Both the position numbers and the translations under genes were made by a program. Below the pieces are notes generated by a model. The model did not search any database. It was not told the DNA's origin and saw only the letters and a list, made by a program, of their open reading frames with translations. This document shows, piece after piece, positions 9,402 to 24,400 of a stretch of DNA of 64,000 bases. This stretch comes from Archilochus colubris. Taxonomy: Eukaryota; Chordata; Aves; Apodiformes; Trochilidae. Where the stretch lies: assembly GCA_023079485.1 (NCBI GenBank), contig CM041097.1:18335158-18399157 (forward strand). The letters run 5' to 3'. Numbering within the stretch: the stretch's first letter is position 1; each line of letters begins with the position of its first letter.

Positions 9402-12400
9402 GTAAGGATTAAAGGAAAGCAAGAATATCTGCTCTGTCAAATTATATTCCTCTTCCTAGATGCTAAGCAAAACTTACTGTAAATGTTTATTTCTGACCAG
9501 CAATTAAAATTTACAAAATTCACTACTTTTAAACTCCAGAAATGTATTGCAAAATGCTGACACTATATAGACAGGCAGTCTATACGTTCAGGGTTATAAT
9601 AAAAAAAGAAAGAGGGAAGTAAAAAAAGAATCTAATGTTTTTAATAGCAATTTACATGGTAATTTACCAGTTCAACAGAATGAAGCTTGTCATGCATAAG
9701 GGCATGAAGACTCTTAATTGCTTTTCTTTTTATTACCTTATTACCATACAATATACAAGGCTTAATTCTTTTTTTCTCCCCATCAATAAGGACTCAATTC
9801 TTGCAAAGACAAGCTGTGACAACTGCTGGGTGTCATCTGCAAATTTAGCAATGATTCACTGCAGTCAGGTGGCTCTAAAGGAGATGCTGATATTGCTTGG
9901 GGACTCTCCATAAAGCCATGACAAAATAATAGGGATTCAGCTTCAACCTACTGGCTAGTCTGGGAATCAAGATCTGCTCACTGCTGGTGCCATCCCCACC
10001 ATCAGTTGTTGCTTTTACTTCTATAATATAATCTTCATTAAACTGGAGCACTAGTTCAGCAGTTGTCTTGTCCGTGTTCAGCACGTTCATGCTGGGCTGA
10101 CTGCTGGTCCTGTACAAAACCTGCAACACAAGCAAAGAGCTGCAGTGAGTCATTTCTTCCCCTAGGACCTGCATTATTGTTTGTGTTTCTTAGAAACAAG
10201 GTCTCAGCCTTTTAAAGGTCGGGTTGAGAGCAAAAATCTGATTCTTGGTTAATATCATAGGGCAGAATGACATTGAAAGACAAAAGAGAACATCAAGCTC
10301 TTTTATTCCAGCTCTAATCTAAAATGGCACAATGTATAATGATAACAGATGAATAATATATTCTGCTTAGTATCTTAATAATGTCATTCTATAAATTATC
10401 CCATCATTTGCAATCTGCCATTATCTGGATCAGCTTCTTATGCCAATATGTAGTTTGGGAAGGAGAGAGCTGATCGACATCACAGGCTGTGTTGGGAAAT
10501 GTTCTGCAAGTGCTGAGTGATTATTCTATCACAAAACTTAATTGCATTCTGTGTTTTCTGTTTTAAAGAATGAGAATTACACCTGCAGGCCACATCCTGC
10601 TGCTCAGCATCATCAGGCAAGTGGAGGGATTTAAGACCACCATGAAGCTCTCCTGTCCTGAAAACCTGATGAACCTGAAGGGTCCCTGGTGCCAGTGCTG
10701 AAGCTTGGCACAGAGAGAGGTACAGCCTGGCAGAGTTTAAAAAGAACAAATGGATCCAAAGCACCCACCTGGCAGAGCTTCACAAATATGACAAGCAGGT
10801 AAGCTTGGGAGTTTCCCAGTGCAAAACCCCCAAATAATGGCCATAATGATGAAATAAGAAAAAAAATCACTGGAGTTAAATACACACTGCTACCCTGGAG
10901 ACACACTCCCTATAGCCATGCCTGGCTATAAAATGCTCTCAGAGGTTCACAGGCTGAGTTCCACAGCCCCTGCATTATGGCTGCTCTGCTCTTTTTAATG
11001 TCATTTGTTGGCTCTTCCCTTGCTGGCAAACCAGCTTTAGTTACTTGCACTGCTCTTCCCTTCTGGGATCAAACCACTTGCTCCAAAGTGCTTGGCTTCA
11101 GTAGAATTAATCAGCATTATTGAGATGCAGTTTATCCTTGTGTGCTTTGCAATGTTTGTTATCCACAGGGGAACCTGAAACTGTAGTGGGAGACAGAGTG
11201 TGCAGTTTGAAGCTCTGCTGGGTTTGTTTTTAGGTCAGACACAGTCTTTTGCAACCAGGTGTCTTATCTAAGCTCTAAACACATACTTTTTGCCAATAGA
11301 AGCATAAATCTTTTATGCAGGAATATTTAATGTGGGATCCAGCTTGTCATGAACATCCCCAGCTATTCTCTTAAACATTCTCAAGTTATCTGATATATTT
11401 AATACCTGTAACTTGTGAGTAGATGGAGTTATGTGATTTCTATCAAGATAATGAGCATGTCCCACAGCAGGTAAGAAGGTGGTTTAAGAAATATCACTTT
11501 GATGTATGTGGCACTTATAAATATACCTGGCCAGCAATGGAAGCTACACCCATCAGCTAAGCCTTTGATTGTATGTTATGCTCTTGGGTGTTATATAGTA
11601 GTTTATAGTAGGTGTTTATAGTAGTGTTATATAGTTTATAGTAGGTGTTTTGCATACTGACAGGTGTTACTCATGTTGTAACACCCAAGTGTTACACGTT
11701 TGAGTAAAGTTATTTTAGAGTTTATGAGGCACTGTTAGAATATGATTTAAATCTATAAAATGGAGACACTACTAAAATGGTTTAGACGTGGTATTACTGT
11801 GCATCCTCCAAGCCTTTTTGCCTTGTAAAAAGACAAGAAAAAGCAAACTATGAGTTGCTTGCAGGCATTCTTCTGGTCTGGTTCCACTTACCTTGTACCC
11901 AGTCACCTCAGACTCGTTCTCCATAGCTCTGACTTCCTCCCAGCTGAGGATTACTCTGGAGTTGCTGACATTCCACATAACATTTCCTGGTGGTTGACTG
12001 GGTGCTTCAAATACATAATAAAAGCATGACTTTAATTTAATTGGCATTAGTGATTTATTCTACAATAGGAAATAATAGTTCAGGTAATTGACTGCCATTA
12101 TGGATCGGATACAAAAGCAACTCAAAGGCAGCCTTGTTGTTTGTACACTTAATGGTTCAGAAACTAAATTGGAAAAACAGAAGGCAGGAGAAATGGAATG
12201 GCACATAAATGTTATTTCTGAAGTTGCATTAGCTGTTGATGGTCCTTCATTAAATGCAGCCCAACAAAAACACATGTCTTAGGACACGGGTGATCAATTA
12301 GAACCAACCCTAATGAAACCAGTGAAGGGAACAGACAATTTCTGGTCCTAGTATATTGCCAAGAATGAGCAAATACTTTGTTAGAAAAATGGAGTCTTGA

Positions 12401-15400
12401 TGATTATTCAAATCAATGTGCTATGCTGATTTAATTTAACATGTTTCTAAGGTGAAAATATTTGATTTTGTTGTTGTTCTTTTAACTTGGGGCATGATTT
12501 TTGAATCACAGTCTGTCCCTTTTCTATGTCTGAACCAATAGTGGGCTTTGGTTTGGCCAAGGAAATCTATTGGAGTTTGTTTGTTCATCTGATATTGGTA
12601 TTTTCAAAAAAGAACATTTCTGCTTTAGGCTGTACACTTTAATAGATTTTGAAGCTGCCAAGTTTTCAGGGGAGGTGAAGGTAAGAACAAAACCTCTTAA
12701 GATGCCTCACGTTGGTTTCCCAGAAAATGGGCCATGCAGTGACACAATCAACGATTAAAACCTTTTCTAAATTCGTTAAAAGAAAACAATTTACTTTTGC
12801 TGTCACCTAGTGGAGGCAACTGCTGCTTAGGTGGATGGACCTACAATTTGATGCTCAGAGTTCCAGTATTAAACAAACACAGACAGAAGCTTTAAACACT
12901 CCTAAACAATGTGCTTATGGTGTGAGTTTTTATCCTTTTTTTTTTTCCCCCTCTTATTTTTTTTACCTGTCTTTCACACAGGTAGCTCCCTACCTTATTT
13001 CCATGAGCAGTCAGATCAAAACCCACCTGATCATACTTCTCAACACAAATTAGACACAAAAATTCCAGAGTGAGACTTCAAAGTATTATTCTAAAGTCAA
13101 ACAACCACTCACAGATGCTTTTTTTGCAGTATTTGCCTTGTTCTATATATTAATATGATTTAACCTGGTGCACTAATAGCTGCTTTTTTAAACCTAAGAG
13201 GAGACTGTTGTACTCCTGAGAATCAAGTATTACAGCATCTATGATAGTTTTCACACTGAGATATTAAAGCTGAATTCTAAAAGAAATGAGTCATTCTTTA
13301 AAAAGCAACAAAATAATACGACATATGAAAAAAATGAAGAGTAATTATATGTAAAAACTGTAAGCCTTCTACACTTGAGTTACAGAAGTGATTCAGAAGG
13401 CTCCAGTTTATTTTGGATACCAAAATCTCCACTAAACTTCAGTGTTTAGAGTTGCAGAACTTAACATTTTGTAATAGGTGAGATCCTGACCCACCACCTC
13501 CTGATAAGTAGGTCACATTCACTGGTGTTTCTCTGAATTAGAAGAGAGGACAGAACATTTTATAGCATTTTAAGAAGACCTTCTCAATATGAAATAATTG
13601 CAACATCTTGTCTTCTAGGCTTAGGTAAGTCCCAGTTACTTCCCGTTTTATCTAGCAATGTTTTATAAAACAAAGCTACTTTGTTTTGAGCTAAGAACAT
13701 GAATATTTATTTCAGATATAAAATCAAAGGTACTCTAATGGTTAAGGACAAGCACTGAGTTTTCAATCTTGAAATACACTGCCAACTGAAGTAAAGTATT
13801 TGTTTCTTGATGTGGTTAATAAGTACTAAGAAGCATCTTGTAGGTGATGTGTTGAATGTAAATGTAATGTGCATGGACATCCTTCACAGTGGAAAAGATC
13901 AATCACAAATACTCAAGTTAAGGTAGAAATTGGGACTGATCAAAATTCACACATTTGAATGAAAAACCAGTTTCTACTGCCACAGTACAGAGAAATATTT
14001 GTCTTGGTTAATTCACTTAGAAATGAGCAAAATCCTTCAAAATGCCATTATCCTGTACTGCCATGTTTTTATTCTTTTTTTTTTCACCAGCAAGATACAC
14101 AGACATAATGTAAGTAGTTTTTCTTTTTAACTACTTCAGCAAAGTGATCTTGCCTAAGGGCCTGATCCAGATCCAGTTCAAACCAGTGGGATCAGGTGCT
14201 TGTCCAGTTCTCCTTTAGCCATTGCAAGGGCAGTTATTCACTTAAAAAAAAACCAGGATTGAAAAGTCACAGCTGACTGACCAGGCTGGCACAACTTCCT
14301 CCAGTAAGCAGCCAGGTGCCCCGTAGAAGATTAATTAGAGAAAACTTTTCATTATCTCATGTCAGGTACAGGCAATGGGTTCCCTCAGTCAGTTCATGGT
14401 AACTCTACACATAATATAATTAGACTCTAGCAAAGATGTTAATCTGAGTTGGATTAGTCCTCAGTGACAGTGAATAACACTTGTTTTTGCATATAATAAT
14501 TTCTGATAAACTACTTTATTTCATAGCACTGATGATGTGACTGCTTTTGGTTGAAGGATGTTAATGACCACTGCAGGGCATCTGACCTTTCAGACAGATT
14601 TAATTGAGAATTCTTGTGAGTCTGACAGAAATACTTAAAGATTGATGACCCTGATTCTGAGTTGTATTACAATACAAGAGAATACCAAAAATATTTCCAT
14701 TTGTAGGAAAATTAGTGAAGCTTTTGACAGCCTGTTCTGCAGCTTAATTTCTCCGTTTATTAGTGAAGTGGCCTCTTGTGTCATTTGTTCAAGGGGAAGC
14801 AATGGACATGAAGGATTATTTTGCATGAATTCTATGAGGATCATTGCATTTCAAAAGCCATGCCTAGAGAACTTATAAATATGTTATAAAACCCTGAAAA
14901 ATTCAACAAGTTGCTTTTTTTTTTTCCCCTTCCAAGAGTAATTTTTCTTCTAAATTTCTTCCAGTCACTAGAAAAATAATAAAGCTTCTATGCAGGAATT
15001 ATGCATCTTACTTCAGCTCTGCTGGCATAGCTGCCTTTTATTTCCCCATCCCTCTAAAGCAGCAGAGGGTAGAAAATGGAGGAGCTCTGCTTGGTTTAAC
15101 TGTGGAACTCCTCAAAAACCTCTATGAAAATTTAAATCATTGGCGTGTATTGCAATTCCCTATATTTTCCTTTCCCTCCAAGTGCTAACACCCCCCTATT
15201 TCTTGTCTCCACTTTAAATTCAAGTTACTCACGTGTCTTCTTTGTGGTGGCATTGACTGTGGCACTGAAGGGCCCTGCCCCAGCACTGTTGTAGGCACGG
15301 ACAGCTGTGTAGTAAGCCAAGTTGCTCTTCAAACCTGTTATTCTTATTGATGTCTCATTCCCTGCAGCTTTTACTCTGTTTGAAGAATCTTCTTTCCCAC

Positions 15401-18400
15401 CATTATTCCAGTACCTAACCTAGTAGAGACAGAACAAAACCACTTAAAATCTCTCATGGAATGGGCTCTTCAGCCACAGCCCCTCATTTGATTCCTTCAA
15501 GCGCAGCTGAAAAAGGGAGAAATAAAAGTTCCAAAAATGTGTTTACTTTGTAAAAAAGAAAAAACCAAAACATTCTTATCTTTTCACACGTGCTGCTCTT
15601 TTTACTGTGACTGTAGGGAAAAGGAAACTGAAATATTAGATCTTGCTTGAATTAAAAATGGCAAGAGGAAAACCCACTACTTCATCTAAAAAAGTAAAAC
15701 AAGTTAAACTCAGAAAACTGCATCTTACAAAATAGTTTCTTTGGAAGTAAATGTAATCCTGAAAAGATAACGTCAGTTTGAGAATACTGTTAGACACATG
15801 ACTTATCAGCACAAGAAGCAAACAGCCATTTCATTCTGTGCTCTTTTCAGAGCTACTTAGAAGAAAATATCCTTCTTTTTGGTGTTGGGAGGGCAGAAAG
15901 CAGGACACATGGTGACCTGTTGTAAATGTCCACTGCTGTCCTGCAGCCTGCATGACCCTGCTGGCTCGTGGACCTTTGCAAATAGGAATATATCTCAAAT
16001 GCACTGTACCTCATAGCCCAGTAACCTTCCACTACTCATCTTCCAGGGAATGGGTGTCCAGGAGACCTCGATGACTGAGGATGACAAACTGGTTGCAGAT
16101 ACCCCAGAGGGTGCTATGCTGGGCTCTGTGTGCAGAAATGAATAAATGAATCAGCAGCCTGAGTGTGGAAATAGAGATGTCCACATTTAAAGTGATCTCA
16201 TTTTTATGAACTGTGGCAGTTGATGAACATCTTGTGTAAAATATCTGGAGATAACTTAGTCAGCCTGGAGATAACCACGTACCTTCTTCAGCTGAAAAAA
16301 CTGTGGTTACTGAACTAAATGGTCCTTCTCCTTTATTGTTATAGACACCAACTTTGACTTCATATGGTGAAAAGGGCAAGATGCTTTCATTCCTGAAGAC
16401 ATATCTTGGTGTGTCAGGAGAGGTGACCACAGTCTGTATCCAGGTGGTGGTGCCGAAGGGGCGGAAAGCAACAACATAGCCAAATCCTTCTCCATTTTGT
16501 AATTCTTCAGGGATGGGCTGTGAGGAAAGGACAAGAGAAGTCTGTGATGCCACATACAGAACTGGACACATTTTGGAACAAGAAAGTATTAACACGTGAT
16601 TCTAAGCAGGTTCTGGTACTGAATTTGGGATCATTAAATCAGCAAATTAACTTCAGTACAGCAGAGCGAAATGTCTTCCATTTGGCCAATTTTTTTAAGG
16701 TTTGCACTTCAAGAAGAGAACAACTTTCAATATACTCCTTGTTTTCCACCAAGTCTACTGTTTTGAATCACTCTTTGGTAAATACAATTTTTTTCAATTT
16801 CAGAATCAATAGTTCACAAAAAAATTAATAATTGCTTAGTCAACCAGTACAGAATCCGATACTCCACCCATGTACCTTCCACAGATGTGATTGTAATTAG
16901 ATAACCACACAAAGTAGTCAATGTTAGTACCAGCCTGCTAACATGTTTTAAACTCATTAAAAAGGGGATAATACAAACTCTGATTCTTTGCACTGCTGAG
17001 CACATGCACCCAGAGTTAATGGCAGGAAAGCAAGAACTTTACATGGAAAAGCATAATGCTTAGGCTGAAACTTGGAGCAACACCCTTTGCTTTCCCGTCC
17101 TCTCCCCATCCTCTTGCCCCCTAACATTTGTTTGAGAATAGAAGCAATTTCAGACAAATAAATGTCCTGCTGATTGCTGTCTAGCACAGTAACACATGAA
17201 AGCAGAGGGGAAGGGGAATGTGCAGAGCTCAGGGTGTTACCCAGCACAGATCCAGCCTGGAGGAGAAGCTGCTGCAGCCAGGGAAAATTCCTCTTTTTAA
17301 GAAGAGTTTTTGCATGAAAACCAATCATCTCTCTGAAGAAAACTGCTTGCCAGAATACTTACATCCCATGTTATGACCAGTTCAGACCTGCTGCCTCCTC
17401 CCCCACTGACTTCAGAGGGGGGGATTTCGGGAGCTGTGAAAAGGAAAGGTAGAGCTGTCTGCAGAGGGTAGAGACCAGAGACCACATCATACCATGTTAA
17501 CCTCACAAGCTCACCCAATTGCATTCATCTTGCTTTTGTAAATCAAGGTAAAGCCTTTTGAGCCAGGCAGATGTTTTTCTGAGCACCTGCAGAACCTCCC
17601 GAGCTCACAGGCTGAACCCTGTCTGCTAATACTGAGGACCTTGGGAAGTGTCACATTTTTTAATAAGTAGGGTTAACTTATGCATATGTATTGGCAATGG
17701 CCTTATCCCAGGTAAACTCCTGGGGGTTTAATTGTTGTGTTCTTCTAAGCCACATGCTTGTTATACAGGGAAGGTGTACACTGATCAAACACAAGGAGAA
17801 GAAAAAAAAAAAACAACTGTTAAAATTAACCTCTTTCCATCTATTAATACCTTCAGACTCTGCAGCACTGCCTGAACTGACAGACTTTGGCATTCTCAAT
17901 GCAGTTTGAATGTATTTAGATGTTATGCTTCTGTGATGTTCAGTAATGCAACACAAACTTTCTCAAAGCTAAATGGAAAAATCATAACCAAACTCTTACA
18001 GCCTTTTATATTTGGTGGCAATTCCAAGCTTGTTTGCAAAGGGCCAAGGGTATGACTGCTCCTTTTTTTGTTAATATTCAAGACTCTTACATGAAAAACA
18101 AATAGAAGAACCCACTAACCTGCCTCTTCAGTTCTTACTTTTTCTGAGGGTAAACTAGGTTCTCCACCTCCTATTTTGTTACTGGCAACTACACGAAATT
18201 CATATTCAACCCAAGGATTTAAATCCACTACTGTGGTTGTGAAGGTTTTTCCATCGATCACATCTGGAACTATTAAAAACAAAAATGAGAGAAACAATGG
18301 AAAATAAGAACATCATGTCCCTGGTTGAAAAGATTCCAACAGAACCTGTAACAAAAACTGTGTCTTACCTGTGGTAACTCGCTGCCAGCCAACTGAAAAA

Positions 18401-21400
18401 GGTGTCCTGGCTTGTATGGTGTAAGTGGTTACTGGGCTGTGATTATCTGTTCCTTCTTGCCAGGAGATCTGAGCTGTGGTATCAGTTATTTCATCCACTT
18501 TCACATGTTCTGGGGGCCCAGGTGAGCCTGGAACCAAATTGAAAAAGACTCAATATTTTGTAAAGCCAGGAACCAGACTGCAAAAGACCATTATGTTTTG
18601 TAAAGCCAGGACCCTGGCACTCACAAACACAGTGTATGGATTCTTGTTTTGTAAGTGCTATGGGAGGAAGAAAACAACCCAGCTTGGCATAAGAACACTT
18701 GTAATTTTTGTTTTACCTTCACTAAACTTAAGTCTGATCCCTCTCTCTTGCCAATGCCTTACTTTAGTCCTTTTTTAATCTACAAGTACATCTCTGTAGT
18801 GTGTATCTACAGCTGTTTCACTGTACAATCACTGCAGTGATTTTTCAGCCCAACATCTGATCAGCACCCTGAGCAGCAATTCAGTCAGGGAAGCTTTCTG
18901 CTGCCTCCTGAAAAAGCCTGATTCTGGGCATCCTGGTAAAAATGCTGAGTTTTGTCTCATTTACACCAGCAAAGGGGGTTGAAACAACTCTCATTCCCTC
19001 TCAACAGTGACTTGTAGGACTGTCAGAGAGAAAAGATGTGAAGCCAAGATTTTTTTTTTTTTTTTGGGGTCTTGTAATCTACAGCATAATTGATTTTGTA
19101 ATCTATATACACAAAAGTTAAAAACCATGATTGATGGTAACTGAAGCTGGAATTTACCTCGGACAATGAGGTCAGCTGCAGATGCTACACTGTCCACTTC
19201 TGTCTTCACCATGCAAACATATTTGCCACTGTGTTTCAGCTGGATGTTTCTAATCATTAAATCTCCTGAAGAACTCTGTTGAAATACAAAGGTGTTATTA
19301 GCACACATGCCATGTGAAAGCAAAATGGAAAAGGAATCAGTCAAAAATGCTGAAGATAAAGTTGCTCAATAACTGCACTGGCAGCAAGCTTGGAGGATTG
19401 CAAGTTATTACTGCAAATTTATTGCAAATTTCTCTTTTGTTTTTTAATTGACTGGAGAATTCAACATCAACTTGTCTTGTGGGTACTTCCAGCTACTCTG
19501 GCCACAGGACTGATTCTTGAGCACACAGTAGTTGGGATAAAGGGGAAGATTCTGGAGTTTATTTTAATGTCAGTGAAAAAAAATAATGTTTCCAACCATT
19601 TTATTCTTTTTGGTTTGGTTTTTTTTTTGGTTTTTTTTTTGTGCTCAGACCCATTCTTTCAGCATTATGTCTCACTTCTTTCTTCAACACAAGCTGAAAA
19701 CAGCTCTGTCTGATTCACTTGGTCTTTTATGAGACCACCACTGTTAGCATTTGCCGGTCAATTCAGCCCTGATTGCCCACAATAGCTTAGAAGTTGTGTC
19801 TAAGGCAATCTAAAATCCATCTTCTTGATGGGAAGTGGATATTCAGGGAATGACCCACAGCAGCACTGCCTACTCACAAGGAAATGCTGAATACTCACAA
19901 GGAAATGCTGAATTTGTTTTAGCAGACTGAAACATCTCAACAAACACATCTCAGCATCTCCAGCAAGGAGAGTAACTGGATGCTAAATAAAAACCACCTA
20001 AAAATTAACACTGCATTGAAATGATTTGTGGATATTTTGGGAAAGAAGCCCAAAGAAACACAGAAACTTGCAGCAGAAAAAAGCTACAACACACAAGGGA
20101 CCCTCAGCAGTATCCACAACTTTTGCCTACCCAGATTAAGTCTTTGTCAGCATGGACAGTGCCAGGTGACAGGAAGGTCACCTCCTTTTTTTTCTCAGCT
20201 GCTGAAGTAGCTTTTGCCTCTCCTGACTCTGTAACCACCTCAGCCATCGCTGGCCTCTAGAAGCAGGTGATACCCAGAGCATTTGAGAGGCAATCTGTTC
20301 AAAAGTTTGGGATCTGCCTGGTTTGCCATACTCTTTATATAAATCATCTGTCTAACAGAAAAATAAAAAGAGCAGTAAGGCACTGTTACATCCTATATTT
20401 TTCTAACCATCTGGAAGTCCAGGTGGTGGTCCCTGTAACATTCCCACTACTGCTACATGTTGGAGACCTCAGGCATGCATGGCAGGGACTTCCTAAGACA
20501 TCATTACACAGAACTCCGTCCATTCAAAAAATTATTTTCCTTCTGCCCTATCAAGAAAGCCAAAGTTATTTTTTGCACAAATATTTTCATTTAACAAACA
20601 CACACTGCAACTGTTGGAAGGCTCAGAACATATTTATGCTTATTTACTTACCATGACCTGCATAAAAGGGCAGATAAAGTTATTCCACTGACCTTAAAGG
20701 GATACAAAGCCCATAATATATTTTTGGTGATCTCATGGTAACCTATGAAGTCATCTACTAATGAGCTTCAATCCCTCTTTACATGAATAAGAAGACTTTT
20801 CTGTCCATGAGACTCCCAAATTTTGTCCTTTATGACAAATATCCAAGTAAAATGGTCTATATTCAGAGCTCTGAGTTAGCAAGTACTCACTTGGATTCTT
20901 CCTCAGCACGGACTGAGAATTTCTTGTTAAAAAAATACTTGTTGATTTTTATTTTTCTTTCTTTTTTTTTTTTTCCCCATCACAGGGAAAAAAAAAGACA
21001 CCTAACCATGGCTTTGATTTGGAATTATGCCTGTTGTTTCTTTCATGAAAAAGCTGGAATTTTTAGTGAGAAAAATTACTGCATTTTCCAGTCATCTTAT
21101 GAAATCTTAATTGAGCCAGTAGAACTGTCAGGTTCAGGTTTTGGTATGTTTTTAACCTTTCCTTTCTAATATTACTATTTGCCTATACAACCAGAGTACA
21201 GCTGGGGGAAATAATCCTAAATAAATAAAGTCCATGTAGCAATACTGGAAGGTAACAGGCTATGAAATCAGAGCTCTCCCATTACAGCATGACAGATGGT
21301 CAGTTCCTAATTCTCCAAACATTTCTGTGCAAATGTACATGATATATGAATATCTTATGGCCCCTACAAGGAAACCTCATCATCTCCACATGCACTTGTA

Positions 21401-24400
21401 TTTAATCAATTGCAAACTGCAGAACAGGCTGTGTGTTTGGTGCCTACTGATTAAATGCTAAATCTTTCAAGGCTTCAGAGGCAAAAAAGAAAAAAGGTGC
21501 TGAAATGTCTGTTCCACAGGCAGTAGTGTCTAACCCTCTCCTACGCCTCTAAAGCAGGAAATCTGGCAAGAATATGTTAAAATGAAACTTTATGAAGGCA
21601 TATAATGGCCAGTTTCCTGCTGATGCTCAGCTGTTTGTTTTGTTACCACTTGGCCTTGGCTTGCACTATAATAAAGGCCGTTTGCTGTAATTGATTTCAT
21701 TCTCTTGATACAGCCTTCATCTGTCTGAATACTTTGCTTTTCATGTTTGGATTAGAAGGCTAAACTCTGAAAAGCATTAATGTCACCACCCCCCCAGGCA
21801 GCATCTCTGCAGAGGAAATATTTAATGAGAGAGATGGTTTGTCACCCAAGGAGGCACAGACAGAACGTTGAGGAATACAAGTGCAGGGAGTGTGAGGAAA
21901 GATGGGAGGATTTTGTACAGATTTAGGCTGAAGCTCACAAAGTCTGCATCAAGATAACCTTATATCACTGGTGTTTTTGTTTTTTTTTTAATGAGATCTT
22001 GGGGAAAATCATGCTGGGCCAGATGCACAGATGGAGGTAGGAACTTCCAGTACTTCAAGTCTAAAATACAAGGTGCCTGCACAGTGGTTCCAGGCAGCAA
22101 CTGGTTCAATGGCTGATTTCCCTCCAAGAAAATCTTACTCAAAAGAGAAGGAACATCTCATTTTTACCATGGTGAAAAAGAAAAAAAAAGTAGGGCTGTC
22201 TGTGCTGCATGAGGCAAGTGAAGGGAAGGTGTCTGCTACTTACCCCTCCCACCTTCTCAAAGTGAGAAGCATCTCTCTTGAAGTCTGTGAGTGTTCCATT
22301 GAAATACCAGGTGAAGCTGATGTCCAGGATGGGGTCATGCTGAACCTGGCAAGGCAAGACAACACTTTCTCCAACAGTGACATCCATGTTGGAAGGTGCC
22401 AAAATGATCCTGGTTGGTTCTGTGGAGAGCAAAAATATCAGTAACAAGATTCCAGTACTGCTGTGATTTCCTTGCTGCTAATGTTCTACCAAGTTTTTCA
22501 GATCTGATTGATGATGGCCACTTCAAATTATGCAGCTGGACTAGAAATGCCCAACCCCTCTGGTGGGAGCACATTGTGTCCTTGCACATTTCCCAGTGGG
22601 AGCTCCTCAGCTCTGAAAAGGTAGATGTGAACCTGCTGTGTGCAGGCAAATAGGCTGCACACAGCTAAAGGCAGTGCAGCAAGGAAATTACTCTTCTAGC
22701 AATAACCCCTGTGTTTTTGGAGCAGGAAACTGCAGTAGCAGCCACTGGGAAGATTAAGAGGTGGGAGTGAGAAAAAGAGCTGGTAAATCTGGAAACTAGA
22801 AGAAATTCACAGAGGGTAGGATAGGATAAGTTGGGTATTTGCATCCGTGTATCAGAGAACATAAATTGTGGCTTTAGGAATAGCTGCTTATTCCAGATTT
22901 ATTCTGGATTCCAGAATCAGACTAATAGAGAAAAATTTCTAGTACTGTAAATACTGTAAAAGTAAATTTTCATTCTAGAAATCCTTTGTCTCTAATTCAA
23001 TTATTTGTATATAGAAGGGCCATGAGTCACCTAGGAGCAGAGGCTGAAAATGCAAAGCTGTTAATTCACTGAACAAAGTAATTCTGTTTGGGTCCATGAG
23101 ATACAGAAGGTATGCATCCCAGTATGAGATTAGATAACTCTTAAGTTTGGAAAACCTTTCAGATAGTCTTTAAAAAGAGAGTATCAAGAGAGTCTTCAGC
23201 TAAACTTCACAGACCACTTGTCCTTTTAATCCAGTATCTTCTATTGCAGCTAGGAATGGATGGCTTAGAGGAGGGACAAGAACCCTTTTAACAGCAATTA
23301 TGTACACAATTCCCTTTTGAAACACTTTATATTTTACTGCTTGTGAGTCCCTCAATGCTCCTGCAGCTGGAGTTTCTGCCATATCTTTTTTCCATAAGCA
23401 AAGTTAGTTCCTTAGGGCAAAACAGACTGGATTGAAATACAAGAATACCTCAAGGATTTTTAATTCCCACAATTTTTTTCTCCCACAAATTTAAAAAAAG
23501 CAAAAAAAAGCAAAAAAACCCCAACCCTAAACAACAACTTAAAAGCCTAATTGGATTATTTAGTATTTAGATAAGTGAAAGAGGGGAGGTAAGTGTTCAT
23601 CAGCACTCCCTCACATCAGAGGATTATCTCGGTCAAAGAGACAAAAACCCCCTGGGTTTCCTTCATCTACTGAAAGATCTACAACACATATCCTTTTATC
23701 TTCAAATATTATTAAATATGTAACTTCTCAGGCTATTTCCTTTCCTCCACACGTGGTGGTATATTATTTTTCAATAAGAAACTCAGAGCTTGCACTTCAA
23801 TGTGTGTGGACTCCCTGGTGCTCCTTCCTTCCTTCCTTCCACCCCACCTACCTGTAACTATTAAATTTGTTGAGCCACTGGCTGTCCCAAACTGGTTTGT
23901 TGCCAGGCACGTGTAGCTTCCAGCATCAGCTTTGGTCACATTGGCTATCCTTAGTCCTCCATCCTTTAAGAACATGATTCTAAAAATATTAAAAAAAAGA
24001 TTTCAAAAGTTGCAGAATTGCTTGGTGGACAAAAAGCTTTACTTACTCATCCTGTGACCTCAGAAAATGCATCAGTTACCAACCTGTCTGAAAATCATCT
24101 GGCCTCACACTGACAATATCCAAATTTCAACCCACCCACAATATAACTCCCCATTTGGGACACCTGTGGAACTAATGTTCAAGATAAGTACATGTGCACA
24201 TGTATGTTTGTGTGTGTTGTGAGAAATCCCATCTTAGCTCCATCTTTTCCAGCTGCACTAATTGAAATTAGAGTAATTTTCAACTGGAATATGTTGTTTA
24301 CCTCATGCAGTCTTGCATGGTGACTTTGGAATAGGAGTTGATCATTATTAGGACAATGCAATGGGGGTTTCCAGGAGCAATCCACATTTTGCACTTCCCA

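Larger units (their letters stand above)
10121..11891 (-). other. CNTN3: CNTN3 intron v17-v18
   Basis: 1.77-kb intron. It holds a plus-strand exon-like segment (10569-10798), a short minisatellite (11587-11650) and a small hairpin (11663-11685). Otherwise nothing was recognised. Confidence 0.9.

Noticed and set aside
10480..10906. Possible processed pseudogene
   Set aside because: The segment is less AT-rich than its surroundings and open in overlapping frames, but neither strand gives a recognisable protein, and there is no poly-A tail or target duplication.
20267..20656. Plus-strand open frame of 129 codons
   Set aside because: No family resemblance or splice context, and it sits inside a CNTN3 intron. 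Probably chance.
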